A DNA stretch of 64,000 nt, from contig JAVCDF010000002.1 of the NCBI GenBank assembly GCA_030765725.1, positions 1-64,000 on the forward strand. The letters are read 5' to 3'. Source of the stretch: Candidatus Chlorobium antarcticum. GTDB lineage: Bacteria; Bacteroidota; Chlorobiia; Chlorobiales; Chlorobiaceae. Under the pieces are notes generated by a model. It did not search any database and was not told where the DNA came from. It was given only the letters and a program-made list of their open reading frames with translations. Each line of letters begins with the position of its first letter. Position 1 is the first letter of the stretch. Below, piece after piece: positions 1-8,594 of the stretch. The position numbers and the translations under genes were made by a program.

Positions 1-359
1 TTTTAAGAGGGGCCGGCGGGATGCAGTTTCGCTCCGCTCCACTGCCTGCCACCAGCCCTCCTCTCATCATCAAAATATAGCTTATTAAAACCTTGTGTTT
101 CACGACATCAATTCACAATCGCGGGGGGCAAGAGATTTCGGAACAAGGCAGACTTGCAGCGGAGCCTCTTTGAACTATATCCAGATCTTTTATAACCGAA
201 AGCGAAGTTACTCTTTCTTGGGATATGTTTCCCCGGCAAAGTATCTACGCAACTATTAAGAAGCCAAAGCCTTCGGCTTCTTAATGTGTCCATTTTTTCC
301 TTGCAACTCCAATGCGTGTCGCTACAGTTTTTACGGAGTGAGATGTTCTTGGTTCTTCC
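1..359. other. Non-coding stretch at window start
   Basis: No convincing gene is visible. The only open frame here (108-293, minus) is 61 codons, has no family resemblance and runs across the hairpin described separately. The stretch lies downstream of the minus-strand amylase-like gene that ends at 360. It has no tRNA-like arm or T-loop signature that I could recognise. Confidence 0.6.
256..297 (+). terminator. Terminator-like hairpin
   Basis: A perfect 10-bp inverted repeat (TTAAGAAGCC at 256-265, GGCTTCTTAA at 275-284) encloses a 9-base loop. A run of six T follows at 292-297. The T run is about seven bases from the stem, which is further than in a classic intrinsic terminator. In the plus direction it could end a transcript entering from before the window. 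In the minus direction it could protect the 3' end of the amylase transcript. Confidence 0.5.
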
Positions 360-3300
360 TTATTTCGCAGTGAAGAAGGTTTCGAGTTCGTAGCCTGCAA
401 GGAATGCACGCATGTCGAGCGCTGCGAGCGCTGTTGTCCAAGGCTGGACGGCTTCAGCTTTCATTGCTACTGCTTTTTCTGCCGGGTGGAGCTTCACCAT
501 TGTCTGGAAGGCGAGCCATGAGGTCAGCACGCTGAAGCGGTGTTCGCGGAACCAGCGTTTGCCGTGGTGCTCTTCTACCAGCAGCATGCGGTGGAGGTGG
601 CTGGTTCCTTTTTCAGATATTGTTTTCAGGGTGGCCATGAGGAGTTCCTCTTCTTCAGTGCCTTCGGACGGTTTCTTTTTATCCGCTGATTTGGCTGCCG
701 GTAGAGGGGGCTCGGTTGTGAGCAGGCATGAGAGAATTTCGGGGAGTTCTTTGCCTTCTATGCTGCAGAGCGTTGTGGATTCGTAGAGGGCGCGGAGCGG
801 TTCAACCATAAGCCAGTCGTCAAGCAGGTTTGTTGTGAGTTCTCCGGCAAGCCGGAGCATTTCTTGAACTGCGTCCAGCATTATCCAGTGAGTTGCAAGA
901 GCGCTGAAGGTGGAGTCTTCGGTTTCGTTTATGCCGAGTGCTGCCTGAAGCCTTCCTGTGGGGGCCTCTTTTTTGAGGTTGGCTTCTATTTCTGCGGCAG
1001 CGAGGAAACGCAGGTGCGCGGTTTCACTGAGGCTTTTGGGGACGGCGAGCGGCTTTTCCATCAGGTCGCTGAACTTTACTGACAGGTCCTGGAGGAGCGT
1101 TTCGGCAGTTTTCTTGAAGGTTTCTCCAGCTGTTTTTTTGGCCTCGAGCTCCGGGATTGTGCGGAGCGCTTCGGTGACAAGCCTGTGAAGCGGTGAGAGG
1201 CTGATGGCAAGGACGGCCAGGTCTATTGACGGTGTGCCGGCTCCGTTGAGTTCCCGTGCAAGCTGCTCGTATGGCTTGAGCTTTGAGGAGCGGACCTCGC
1301 GGAAGTTGAGAAAGACATTGTACTTGTAGCCGTCGAGCGAGGCAAAGAGGCCATTCTCTCTGATGTCGCGGACGGAACGGATAAACTCAAGGCCGCTTGC
1401 ATGGTCGCTGAACACAAGGTAGGCTCCGTCGTCATGGCTGAGTGTGAGGCCGTCGCCGAGGCAGCTCTGGCGGATTTCACCGTCCTGGAGGTAGCCGACC
1501 GAGGTTTTGATCCAGCCGGTGGCCTGTTCGAAGCTGTTGTTGTAAATGACCAGAGCTCGTTCATCACCAAGCTGGTTGGAGTAGGCGAAGATGTTTTGGT
1601 TGACCGACCCTTCCGGGGAGTAGACATCGTACAGGAAGAAGTTTTCCACTTCAGCAAAAAGCGGCCGCTTTTTCATGATGGGGAAAATCTCCTGGTAGTG
1701 GCGCCAGACGAGATGCTCGTCGGGGTGTTCGTCGTAATAGGCTTTTGCGTATTCCATGCCGTACTTTTCGGTAAACCCTTCTACCTGTCCGTGGCCGAAC
1801 ATTGGTAGGCCGGGGACGGTGAGCATGACTATGCAGACGCCGAAGTATTTGTCGCCCCTGCCGAATTGTTCAATGGCTGTGTCTTCGTCGGGGTTGTTCA
1901 TGAAGTTGACATACCGCTTGAGAATCTGCGGATCGAACTCCAGGGTGTTCTTGATGAGGTAGCGGTAGCTGGCGTTGTCCTCTTTTTTGAGCATATGCAT
2001 GAACGCGCTGTTGTAGACGCGGTGCATGCCGAGTGTGCGGACGAAGTAGCCTTCAAGCATCCAGAAGGCTTCGGCGAGCAACAGCGTGTCGGGGACTTCG
2101 GCGTGGATGCGGTCGACCACTTCACGCCAGAACTCTTCGGGAATGGCTGCGTCGAACTCGGCCATGCTCATGGCGTAGGCGGAGCGGGAGGGAACTGCGG
2201 CGCTTTGGCCGTGGAGCGGGAACCAGAGTCGCTGTATGTGGCGCTTGGCGAGCACCATGGCGGCGTCGAAGCGGATGATGGGAAACATCCTTGCTACATG
2301 GAGAATCTGCTGGATGACCCCTTCGCGAACTTCGGGGGAGAGAAAGTTGAGCTGGGCGGTGTCGTTCCACGGCATGTTGGTGCCGTCGTTGCCGTGGTAT
2401 ATGTAGCGGGTGTCGCCGTTCATGTGGTCGATCCGCTTGAAGGTGACGGCGGCGTCGGTCCGGTTCCAGTAGCCGTCCTCGAGCTGTATGGTGTAGCGCG
2501 GGTCGGGGCTGAGGTTCGGGCCGTTATAGGTGTAGTTGTAGTAGGGCGGCGTGCCGGAGGAGAGGAACCAGTCGGGGCGTTCGCGCACCAGTTCGGAGTC
2601 CATGCCGGTATGGTTTGGAACCATGTCGCTGGCAAGGCGCACTCCTCTCTGTGAGGCGCGGTGGCGGAGGTTCAGGTAGCCTTCGTATCCGCCGATGTCA
2701 TCGGCTATGTCATATTTTTCAAGGGCGTAGGCTGAGGCTTTGGCTTCGGGGTTGCCCTGCATCTGCTTGATTTCGCGCGAGGCATGGCTGCGCTGCCAGA
2801 GGCCGATGAGCCAGAGGGCAGTGAAGCCCTGACCGGCAATGCGGTCGAGCTCTTCGTCGGGGATGTCCTGCAGGCGGTGGACTGGCCTGCCGTACATTTT
2901 GCCGAGCTGATCGAGCCAGACATAGGTGCTTTTGGCGAGCATGACCACTTCTGGCATCCATGTGGAGTCGCTGGAGTAGTTCGCCGGGCCGTCGCCGAGT
3001 GCGGCGTAGTCGGGTACGAATGCGTCCTTGTCGAAGAAGGCGCTGTCGTGACGGCCTTCCTGTTCACTGCTGATGCGCTGAAAGAAGAGGTATTTATCTT
3101 CGTCTTCAATAAGCTCTATGGCACCGGAAAGCATGGTCCAGAAGGGTGAGGCTTCAAGCATATCCGACCAGTTGAGCCGGATGTAGCGGAGCTGTTCAAG
3201 AATGGATTCAGGTGCGTGGCGTATGGGACGGGTGAGGAGGTCTGCCAAGTCTTCGTTGTCGGGGCCGACGGGGCCCATTGCATGCATGGATGATTGCAGG

Positions 3301-3872
3301 GTGAGTATCAGTTTCCGGTAAGCCTCTTCACGCATGAGCATGGAGTCACTGAGGAGTTCGGTGAACTGCTGGAGTGCGGGGTTCTGATTGTTGATCCATA
3401 CCAGAAAAGACTCTTCAAGCAACTCATTGCGGGTTTCGTTCCGCTTCAGGGCTTCGAGGGGCTGTTCTGCTCCGGTGTATATTTTCAGGGTCGGAAATGT
3501 TGAAAGAAAGCGGGAGAGGTAGTCGGTGGAGCGGTCTTCTGAAAGCTCTTCTTCAAAACGGGAGTATGCCTTCTCGAGCATTTCGGGCTCTTTTCGGGCG
3601 ATGGCTCGGGCCATGATGAAGTGTAAGAGCTCATGGAGCAATTTCATGCCGTGAAACTGTGCAGGGAGAACAGGTTTGGCTGTGCTGTTCTGTTTCTGCA
3701 GGAATGCATTGATGACGGCTGCCTGCTGTTCAGCTTTTTTCAGGCTTTCGGGGCCGGCCGATGGGAGAACAAGGAAGTCGGGGTCGGTCAGGTGAAAGAG
3801 CTGCCGCGCTTTGCGATTGACATAAAAGTGTTCCTTGTTCAAAGCTACGGGCGGGTTGTGCTTTATGGTCAT
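360..3872 (-). CDS. Large GH13 alpha-amylase-family protein
   Basis: This 1170-residue protein contains a GH13 (alpha/beta)8 glycosidase core at roughly residues 310-800. Conserved region I is DMVPNHTG (416-423). Region II is RFDAAM, with the putative nucleophile D536. Region III is LLAEAFW, with the putative acid/base E601. Region IV is MNNPDED (658-664), where the usual His-Asp pair reads Pro-Asp (D662). No signal peptide is visible, so a cytoplasmic enzyme acting on glycogen or maltodextrins is likely. The first 300 and last 340 residues match no domain I recognise. At more than twice the usual amylase length, it may belong to a specialised subfamily. It is transcribed alone, with a 176-base gap before the next minus-strand gene. 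The fold is secure; substrate and reaction are not. Confidence 0.85.
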   Translation of the reverse strand: MTIKHNPPVALNKEHFYVNRKARQLFHLTDPDFLVLPSAGPESLKKAEQQAAVINAFLQKQNSTAKPVLPAQFHGMKLLHELLHFIMARAIARKEPEMLEKAYSRFEEELSEDRSTDYLSRFLSTFPTLKIYTGAEQPLEALKRNETRNELLEESFLVWINNQNPALQQFTELLSDSMLMREEAYRKLILTLQSSMHAMGPVGPDNEDLADLLTRPIRHAPESILEQLRYIRLNWSDMLEASPFWTMLSGAIELIEDEDKYLFFQRISSEQEGRHDSAFFDKDAFVPDYAALGDGPANYSSDSTWMPEVVMLAKSTYVWLDQLGKMYGRPVHRLQDIPDEELDRIAGQGFTALWLIGLWQRSHASREIKQMQGNPEAKASAYALEKYDIADDIGGYEGYLNLRHRASQRGVRLASDMVPNHTGMDSELVRERPDWFLSSGTPPYYNYTYNGPNLSPDPRYTIQLEDGYWNRTDAAVTFKRIDHMNGDTRYIYHGNDGTNMPWNDTAQLNFLSPEVREGVIQQILHVARMFPIIRFDAAMVLAKRHIQRLWFPLHGQSAAVPSRSAYAMSMAEFDAAIPEEFWREVVDRIHAEVPDTLLLAEAFWMLEGYFVRTLGMHRVYNSAFMHMLKKEDNASYRYLIKNTLEFDPQILKRYVNFMNNPDEDTAIEQFGRGDKYFGVCIVMLTVPGLPMFGHGQVEGFTEKYGMEYAKAYYDEHPDEHLVWRHYQEIFPIMKKRPLFAEVENFFLYDVYSPEGSVNQNIFAYSNQLGDERALVIYNNSFEQATGWIKTSVGYLQDGEIRQSCLGDGLTLSHDDGAYLVFSDHASGLEFIRSVRDIRENGLFASLDGYKYNVFLNFREVRSSKLKPYEQLARELNGAGTPSIDLAVLAISLSPLHRLVTEALRTIPELEAKKTAGETFKKTAETLLQDLSVKFSDLMEKPLAVPKSLSETAHLRFLAAAEIEANLKKEAPTGRLQAALGINETEDSTFSALATHWIMLDAVQEMLRLAGELTTNLLDDWLMVEPLRALYESTTLCSIEGKELPEILSCLLTTEPPLPAAKSADKKKPSEGTEEEELLMATLKTISEKGTSHLHRMLLVEEHHGKRWFREHRFSVLTSWLAFQTMVKLHPAEKAVAMKAEAVQPWTTALAALDMRAFLAGYELETFFTAK

Positions 3873-4048
3873 AGTGTGTGTGCAATGGCGAATGGCATTG
3901 CCGTTGTTGATTGTTGGGTGGCTCAGTGCGGCATTTAGGGATTTTTCCGTAGGCTGTAAGGTACGGAATTTCTCTGAGATCCTGCGGGTGCAGAGCTAAA
4001 TGAGTTGCTGGCGAGGGTGCTCGGGCAATGCCCTCAGTGTTGTTTTTC

Positions 4049-4465
4049 CTAATGCGAGGAGGGCTCTTTCGGGCTTGTTCTGAATTTGCCGTCAATGTAA
4101 TGTTGGAGGTAGGAGACGCCAAGGTCTTTTGCGGAGCGTAGCAGCTCCATGCGTATGTCGCGAAAATCACTGTCTGGAGCGGCTTGAGGGAGGGGGAACG
4201 CAGTTTTTTCAGCGGTTGGCTGGACGGTCGGTTTATGGGCGAGGGTTCTGACTGCCTGCCCCGTGAGGATTCCGGTCAGGAAGAGTAGCGCGGTTGACTG
4301 AAGGGGATGCTTTTTGACAATCTCTTTGGGAGAGATTCCGGCTTCAATGTCGTGCTGAAGCTGATGGCCTCTCAGGCGTATCTGTTCTTCTTTTTCAGCA
4401 ATGGTGTTCTGTAGTTCTTCCATGCGTTTCTGCACTTTCCTCATCGTGTCATTGTTTGTAGTCAT
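4049..4465 (-). CDS. Small membrane-anchored protein, YqjK-like position
   Basis: This 138-residue protein has a charged, probably helical N-terminal half (about 1-45, rich in Glu, Lys, Gln). One hydrophobic segment follows around residues 53-70 (STALLFLTGILTGQAV), and the tail is polar. I cannot assign a domain with confidence. Its start overlaps the end of the preceding holin-like gene by 17 bases, so it is the third gene of a three-gene operon. The layout resembles the yqjD-yqjE-yqjK clusters of proteobacteria, whose members are small inner-membrane proteins. A structural role at the membrane is inferred from context only. Confidence 0.65.
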   Translation of the reverse strand: MTTNNDTMRKVQKRMEELQNTIAEKEEQIRLRGHQLQHDIEAGISPKEIVKKHPLQSTALLFLTGILTGQAVRTLAHKPTVQPTAEKTAFPLPQAAPDSDFRDIRMELLRSAKDLGVSYLQHYIDGKFRTSPKEPSSH

Positions 4466-4847
4466 AGAGGGAGAGAAGAATTTTTTGTATCAGGTTTTTG
4501 AGGAGCTGCGGCCTGAAACGGGTGAAAAAGGTGAATGTGGCTATGAATACCATGCTGACCATCAGGTAGCCGAGCCATATGTGGCCACTCAGTTCGCCTG
4601 CAAGAAGTGCCAGCGTGGTGACAAGGTATGCTGAGCCGGTAACAAGGACGATGGCGAGAATGAGCATGGCCGCAACAATGGCGATTTTTTCTGAAATCTC
4701 GATTTTCAGGATCTCTATCTTGGCATCAATAATTGTTTTGACATCATCCCATGTGGCCGATACGGTTTCGTCAATGAGATGGGGAATGCTCCTGCCTCCA
4801 GAGGGAGGGGTTCTGCCGTGTTCTTTTTTTGCCTCTCTTTTGTTCAT
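4449..4847 (-). CDS. YqjE/holin-X-like membrane protein
   Basis: This 132-residue protein has a polar N-terminus and an amphipathic helix (about 25-50). Two hydrophobic segments follow (about 55-80 and 88-108), and the tail is basic. This is the architecture of the DUF1469/YqjE family, also annotated as putative holin superfamily members. Nothing nearby suggests phage, so the holin label should not be read as lysis. It sits between two other small membrane proteins with overlapping or nearly touching ends, which indicates co-transcription and perhaps a shared membrane complex. Confidence 0.7.
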   Translation of the reverse strand: MNKREAKKEHGRTPPSGGRSIPHLIDETVSATWDDVKTIIDAKIEILKIEISEKIAIVAAMLILAIVLVTGSAYLVTTLALLAGELSGHIWLGYLMVSMVFIATFTFFTRFRPQLLKNLIQKILLSLYDYKQ

Positions 4848-4850
4848 GGT

Positions 4851-5132
4851 TCAGCGTTTTTTCCCGAACATCATCCCAAGAACCGCTCCTGCGCCGAGCG
4901 AGTAGAGCAGTGCTGGCAGGGGATGGTTGCGGATGTAGGTGCGGGTCTGTTCGGCCAAGTCAAGCAGGCTGTCGTATGAGTCGCTCTCCCGGAACCGCGC
5001 AAACGCGTCTGAAAGCGAGTCGCTGATTTCGCGTATCTGTTCGGGTATGCGGCCGTCAGCGGCAGGGGTCGGGTTATTGCTCTCTACCGGGTCTTTGGCT
5101 GCGGAATGAATGACGGGGACTTCCTGTTCCAT
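4851..5132 (-). CDS. YqjD/DUF883-like membrane-anchored protein
   Basis: This 93-residue protein has a long soluble, mainly helical N-terminal part. One C-terminal hydrophobic segment (PALLYSLGAGAVLGMMFG, about 72-90) is followed by Lys-Lys-Arg. This is the topology of the YqjD/ElaB (DUF883) family, which in E. coli are C-terminally anchored inner-membrane proteins that bind ribosomes in stationary phase. It is the first gene of the three-gene minus-strand operon, with only three bases before the YqjE-like gene. The family assignment rests on topology and context, since the sequence is short. Confidence 0.65.
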   Translation of the reverse strand: MEQEVPVIHSAAKDPVESNNPTPAADGRIPEQIREISDSLSDAFARFRESDSYDSLLDLAEQTRTYIRNHPLPALLYSLGAGAVLGMMFGKKR

Positions 5133-5227
5133 GGGTGTCGGGTCTCAGTGTTGGTTTTTGTACGGCGGTAAAACTTTCCAGTAATATAGAAAAACTCTCT
5201 GGTCTTTTTATCGTTGGTGCACCTTCT

Positions 5228-5977
5228 TTATTGGAGCATGCGGCCTCCGTCCACTGTTATGACCTGTCCGGTGATGTAGTCGCTTTCCATGAGAAAGTGG
5301 AGGGTTTTGACGATGTCGAGCGGATTGCCGATGCGCTTGAGGGGAATTGCGGCGGCCATTGTGTCGGAGCTGTCCATATCTTTTTCGGGGTTGAGGGTGA
5401 TGGTGCCGGGGGCAATGGCGTTGACCAGTATGGTTGGCGCGCAGTTTTTGGCGAAGACTTTTGTCAGGTGCACCACGCCGGCTTTTGAGACGGTGTAGGG
5501 GGCGAAGTTTTCCCAGACAAGGTCGGCGGAAATGTCGGCCATGGTGATGATTCGCGACACAAAGAGCTGAGGGCGCATGATTGCCGCCGCTTCTTGCATG
5601 GTGAAGAAGGTTCCTTTTAGGTTGGTGTCGACCAAGCTGTCCCACTCTTCTTCGGTTACTTCTCCAAGAGGGGTTCTGTAGAAGTTGGATGCGCTGGCAA
5701 TCAGGAGGTCGAGGCGGTCAAAATGTTTTCGGAATTCGGCAAAGGCTGCTCGAATTTCCTTGGGTCTGGAGACATTGCAGCGGATCATGCGTGACTCGGG
5801 GCTGATCCACTGGATTGTTTCCAGCGTCTCCTGAGCGTGCTCGTGCGAGTTGTGCCAGGTGAAGAACACTGTGTACCCTTTTCCTGCTGCAGCGAGCGCC
5901 ATTTCACTGCCAAGCCGACCTGAGGCTCCGGTCATGAAGCAGACTTTTCTGCCTGTTGTTGCTGACGGTGGGTTCAT
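5228..5977 (-). CDS. SDR oxidoreductase of pteridine-reductase type
   Basis: This is a 249-residue short-chain dehydrogenase/reductase. The nucleotide-binding motif is TGASGRLG (residues 16-23), and the C-terminal signature is [11 protein letters not shown]. The catalytic YxxxK is Y161/K165. The position 13 residues before the Tyr, normally Ser, is Asp (D148). A D-Y-K triad is known from pteridine reductases (PTR1, FolM) that reduce dihydropterins and dihydrofolate with NADPH. This suggests a role in reduced pterin or folate metabolism rather than fatty acid synthesis. The gene stands alone, with about 90 bases on each side. The SDR family is certain; the substrate is inferred. Confidence 0.85.
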   Translation of the reverse strand: MNPPSATTGRKVCFMTGASGRLGSEMALAAAGKGYTVFFTWHNSHEHAQETLETIQWISPESRMIRCNVSRPKEIRAAFAEFRKHFDRLDLLIASASNFYRTPLGEVTEEEWDSLVDTNLKGTFFTMQEAAAIMRPQLFVSRIITMADISADLVWENFAPYTVSKAGVVHLTKVFAKNCAPTILVNAIAPGTITLNPEKDMDSSDTMAAAIPLKRIGNPLDIVKTLHFLMESDYITGQVITVDGGRMLQ

Positions 5978-6063
5978 GTTCAGACTTGTTTTGTTCCTTA
6001 ATCCATGGATAAGGTATCCAACCTTCAGCGAAAATAAAAAATTGCCGCTTTGCCCGGGTGCTT

Positions 6064-7119
6064 TCAGATAAGCCGGCGGAATGATGAGGCTTTGATGGCG
6101 GCAAAGACGGTTGCGCCGGCCTTTATCTGCATTTCATCGGCCGCTTTGCGGACAATTTCGGCTACAAGCTGGCTGTTGCCTGAACAGAGAACTATGCCGA
6201 CGCGGTTGTCGGCGCTGAAGGTTTCTTTTACCCTGCACTCCAGGAGGTTGCGCGCGCTGATGGCTTCTGGGTGTTTCTGGAAGAGGATGATGTCGCGCGA
6301 GGAGAGCTCGAAGAGTGCTGATGAGCGGCTGTTTCCGTCGGAGATGAGCAGTTGCCCCTCCCCCCAGCGGTAGGCGAAGAGTCCTCCTTTGGAAGTGGCT
6401 CCGTCGAGCTCCAGGAGGTTTACATACCCTCGCTGGCTTCGGGCCATTGTTTTTCGGGCAAGCTGGTCGGGGGTTGTTTCCTGGCTGAGGCGGCCGCTTT
6501 GGAGTGTGAGGATGCGGTTCGTCATCAGCTGCATTTCCACGACGGAGTGGGAGATGAAGATGTAGGGAATCCCGAACTGTTCTGTGACGCTTTTCAGGTA
6601 GGGGATGATCTGGAACCGGAGCCCGTCGTCGAGTGCTGAGAGCGGTTCGTCCATGAGGAGTAGCCGGGGGCTGGCCAGCACCGCCCGGGCAAGGGCTACC
6701 CGCTGTTTTTCTCCGCCAGAGAGGTTACGGACCCCGCGCTCAAGAAGGCCTTCGAGCTTCAGAACGGTAATGAGTTCGTCGGGTGTGACTTTCCGGTGCT
6801 CGGTTCTGCAACGGCGATATCCGTAAAAGAGGTTCCGGGAGACTGAGATGTGCGGAAAAAGCGATGGCTTCTGGAAGACAAGTCCCACCCGTCGATGGCG
6901 GGGCCGGAGGTTGAGGGCGCGGCTGCTGCTGAAGATGCAGTCGTCGTCAAGGAAAATCTCTCCCTGGTCGGGTTGCAGATGGCCCGAGAGCATGTGGACG
7001 AGTGTGGATTTCCCGCTGCCTGATTCACCGAAAATGCCGATCCGCTTGTCGGTGATGTCGGCATTGATGCTGAAGTGAAAGTTTCCTAGCTGTTTTTCTG
7101 CTTCAATCCGGAGCCTCAT
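6064..7119 (-). CDS. modC: Molybdate ABC transporter ATPase ModC
   Basis: This 351-residue ATPase energises molybdate import. The Walker A motif is GESGSGKST (31-39), the ABC signature is LSGGE (133-137) and Walker B is LLLMDEP (153-159). A C-terminal TOBE/MOP-like domain (about 285-345) is the usual regulatory molybdate-binding module of ModC. The start overlaps the end of modB by four bases (ATGA), so the two are translationally coupled. The gene is last in modD-modA-modB-modC. Imported molybdenum would serve nitrogenase and molybdopterin enzymes. Tungstate cannot be excluded as a substrate. Confidence 0.93.
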   Translation of the reverse strand: MRLRIEAEKQLGNFHFSINADITDKRIGIFGESGSGKSTLVHMLSGHLQPDQGEIFLDDDCIFSSSRALNLRPRHRRVGLVFQKPSLFPHISVSRNLFYGYRRCRTEHRKVTPDELITVLKLEGLLERGVRNLSGGEKQRVALARAVLASPRLLLMDEPLSALDDGLRFQIIPYLKSVTEQFGIPYIFISHSVVEMQLMTNRILTLQSGRLSQETTPDQLARKTMARSQRGYVNLLELDGATSKGGLFAYRWGEGQLLISDGNSRSSALFELSSRDIILFQKHPEAISARNLLECRVKETFSADNRVGIVLCSGNSQLVAEIVRKAADEMQIKAGATVFAAIKASSFRRLI

Positions 7120-7802
7120 GATTCCCCTCTTTTTTCAACTGTTCCGGTAAGGTATTCATGGATGAAGAGGACGACGACTGATATGGCGACGGAGACCAGG
7201 CAGAGCGAAAGTGCCATTTGGGTGCTTGAGGGGGAGCTGGCATAGTCGTATATGGCCAGCGGGATGGTTTGGGTGAGGCCGGGGATGTTGCCGGCCACAA
7301 TGATGGTGGCTCCGAACTCGCCGAGGCTTCGGGCGAACATGAGGGATGATCCCGCCAGAATGCCTTTGAGCGAGAGCGGCAGAATGACGGTCAGGAGGGT
7401 GTCGAACCATGAGGAGCCGAGACTCTCTGCCGCCTGGATGAGCTGACGGTTGATGGAGTCCATGCCGAGCCGTATGGATCGGACCAGGAGCGGAAAGCCT
7501 ACGGTTGCCGAGGCGATGACGGCGGCTTTCCAGGTGAAAATGAGCTCAATGCCCGCAGAATTGAGCAGTGAGCCGAGCCATCCGTGCCTTCCCAGCATCA
7601 GGAGCAGAAAGTAGCCGATAACGACAGGGGGAAGGGTGAGCGGGAGGTTGATGAAGACCTCAAGCAGGATTTTTCCCCTGAAGGTTTTGAACGACAGTAG
7701 CCACGCCACTGCAAACCCGAGGGGAAGGGAGAGCAGGGTGGCGGTGAGGGCAATCTGCAGGGAGAGCCTTATGGCGGTGATGTCTTCGGGGGCGAGCTGC
7801 AT
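7116..7802 (-). CDS. modB: Molybdate ABC transporter permease ModB
   Basis: This 228-residue inner-membrane permease has about five or six hydrophobic segments. The ABC permease coupling loop (EAA-type) appears as AESLGSSWFDTLLTVILP, followed by ARSLGEFGATIIVAG, which is typical of ModB. The start ATG shares one base with the modA stop (TGATG) and the end overlaps modC by four bases. Expression is therefore tightly linked to both. The length is normal for the family. Confidence 0.93.
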   Translation of the reverse strand: MQLAPEDITAIRLSLQIALTATLLSLPLGFAVAWLLSFKTFRGKILLEVFINLPLTLPPVVIGYFLLLMLGRHGWLGSLLNSAGIELIFTWKAAVIASATVGFPLLVRSIRLGMDSINRQLIQAAESLGSSWFDTLLTVILPLSLKGILAGSSLMFARSLGEFGATIIVAGNIPGLTQTIPLAIYDYASSPSSTQMALSLCLVSVAISVVVLFIHEYLTGTVEKRGES

Positions 7803-8575
7803 CAGTTTCCGGTTTCTTTTGTGACGAATCCGTAGGCGTTGAGAACTTTGTGTGCTTCCTGGTTTCTAAGGTAGTTCAGGAAGTCGCGGGCTTCAGGATT
7901 CAGGCTGCCTTTCAGGGTGAGGGCCATCGGGAAGATGATGGGAGTATGGAGGTTTCGGGATACTTCAAAGCGGATGGTTGCTTTTTTGGCGAGGAGGGCG
8001 TCGGTTCTGTAGACAAAGCCGCCGTCCACTTCGCCAAGTTCAGCATACATGAGGCATTCGCGTACATCCTTTGCCAGAATTATTTTGCCCTGCAGCTGCT
8101 TCTTCATGCCAGAACTCGTGATGGCCTGCATGGCATATTCACCTGCCGGAACGCTTTTGGGGCTGCCGATGGCGATGCGCTGCAGTTTCCCGAGGTCCTT
8201 CATTGACGAGACCCTGTGCTTGGTGGTGCCTGTAAAGACAATGGAGTTACGGGCGAAAGGCTTTCTCGATGTTGCATCGACAATCTTTTTCTCTATCAGA
8301 AACTCCATCCATTTGGTGTTTGCTGAAATGAAGATGTCGGCAGGGGCTCCGTTGAGAATCTGGCCGGCCAGAGCTCCAGACGGGCCAAAGTTTGGGGTGA
8401 TGGTTGTGCCGGGATGGGACGAGTGATAGTTGCTAACAATGTCATTGACGGCGTCTTTCATGCCTGCACCGGCCGATATTCTTACCTCTCCGGCCACGAG
8501 TGTTGTGGCTGGGAGGATTGAGAGCATGAGGGCTGCAAGCAGGCAGCGGAATGAGTTGATGAGGCCGGGTTTCAT
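7802..8575 (-). CDS. modA: Molybdate-binding periplasmic protein ModA
   Basis: This solute-binding protein captures molybdate in the periplasm for ModBC. I chose the ATG at 8575 because it starts a good signal peptide: Lys near the N-terminus, a hydrophobic core (CLLAALMLSILPATTLVAG), and then the mature start EVRISAGAGMKDA. The frame is open further upstream, but that part lies over the modD end and lacks signal features. With this start the precursor is 257 residues, normal for ModA. The family motifs NFGPSGALAGQI and GAPADIFISAN are present. Confidence 0.92.
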   Translation of the reverse strand: MKPGLINSFRCLLAALMLSILPATTLVAGEVRISAGAGMKDAVNDIVSNYHSSHPGTTITPNFGPSGALAGQILNGAPADIFISANTKWMEFLIEKKIVDATSRKPFARNSIVFTGTTKHRVSSMKDLGKLQRIAIGSPKSVPAGEYAMQAITSSGMKKQLQGKIILAKDVRECLMYAELGEVDGGFVYRTDALLAKKATIRFEVSRNLHTPIIFPMALTLKGSLNPEARDFLNYLRNQEAHKVLNAYGFVTKETGN

Positions 8576-8594
8576 TGTTGTGATGGCGTTTGGT

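Noticed and set aside
4449-4847. Phage holin
   Set aside because: The holin superfamily label fits the fold only. There are no phage genes nearby and the gene sits in a yqjD/yqjE-like cluster.
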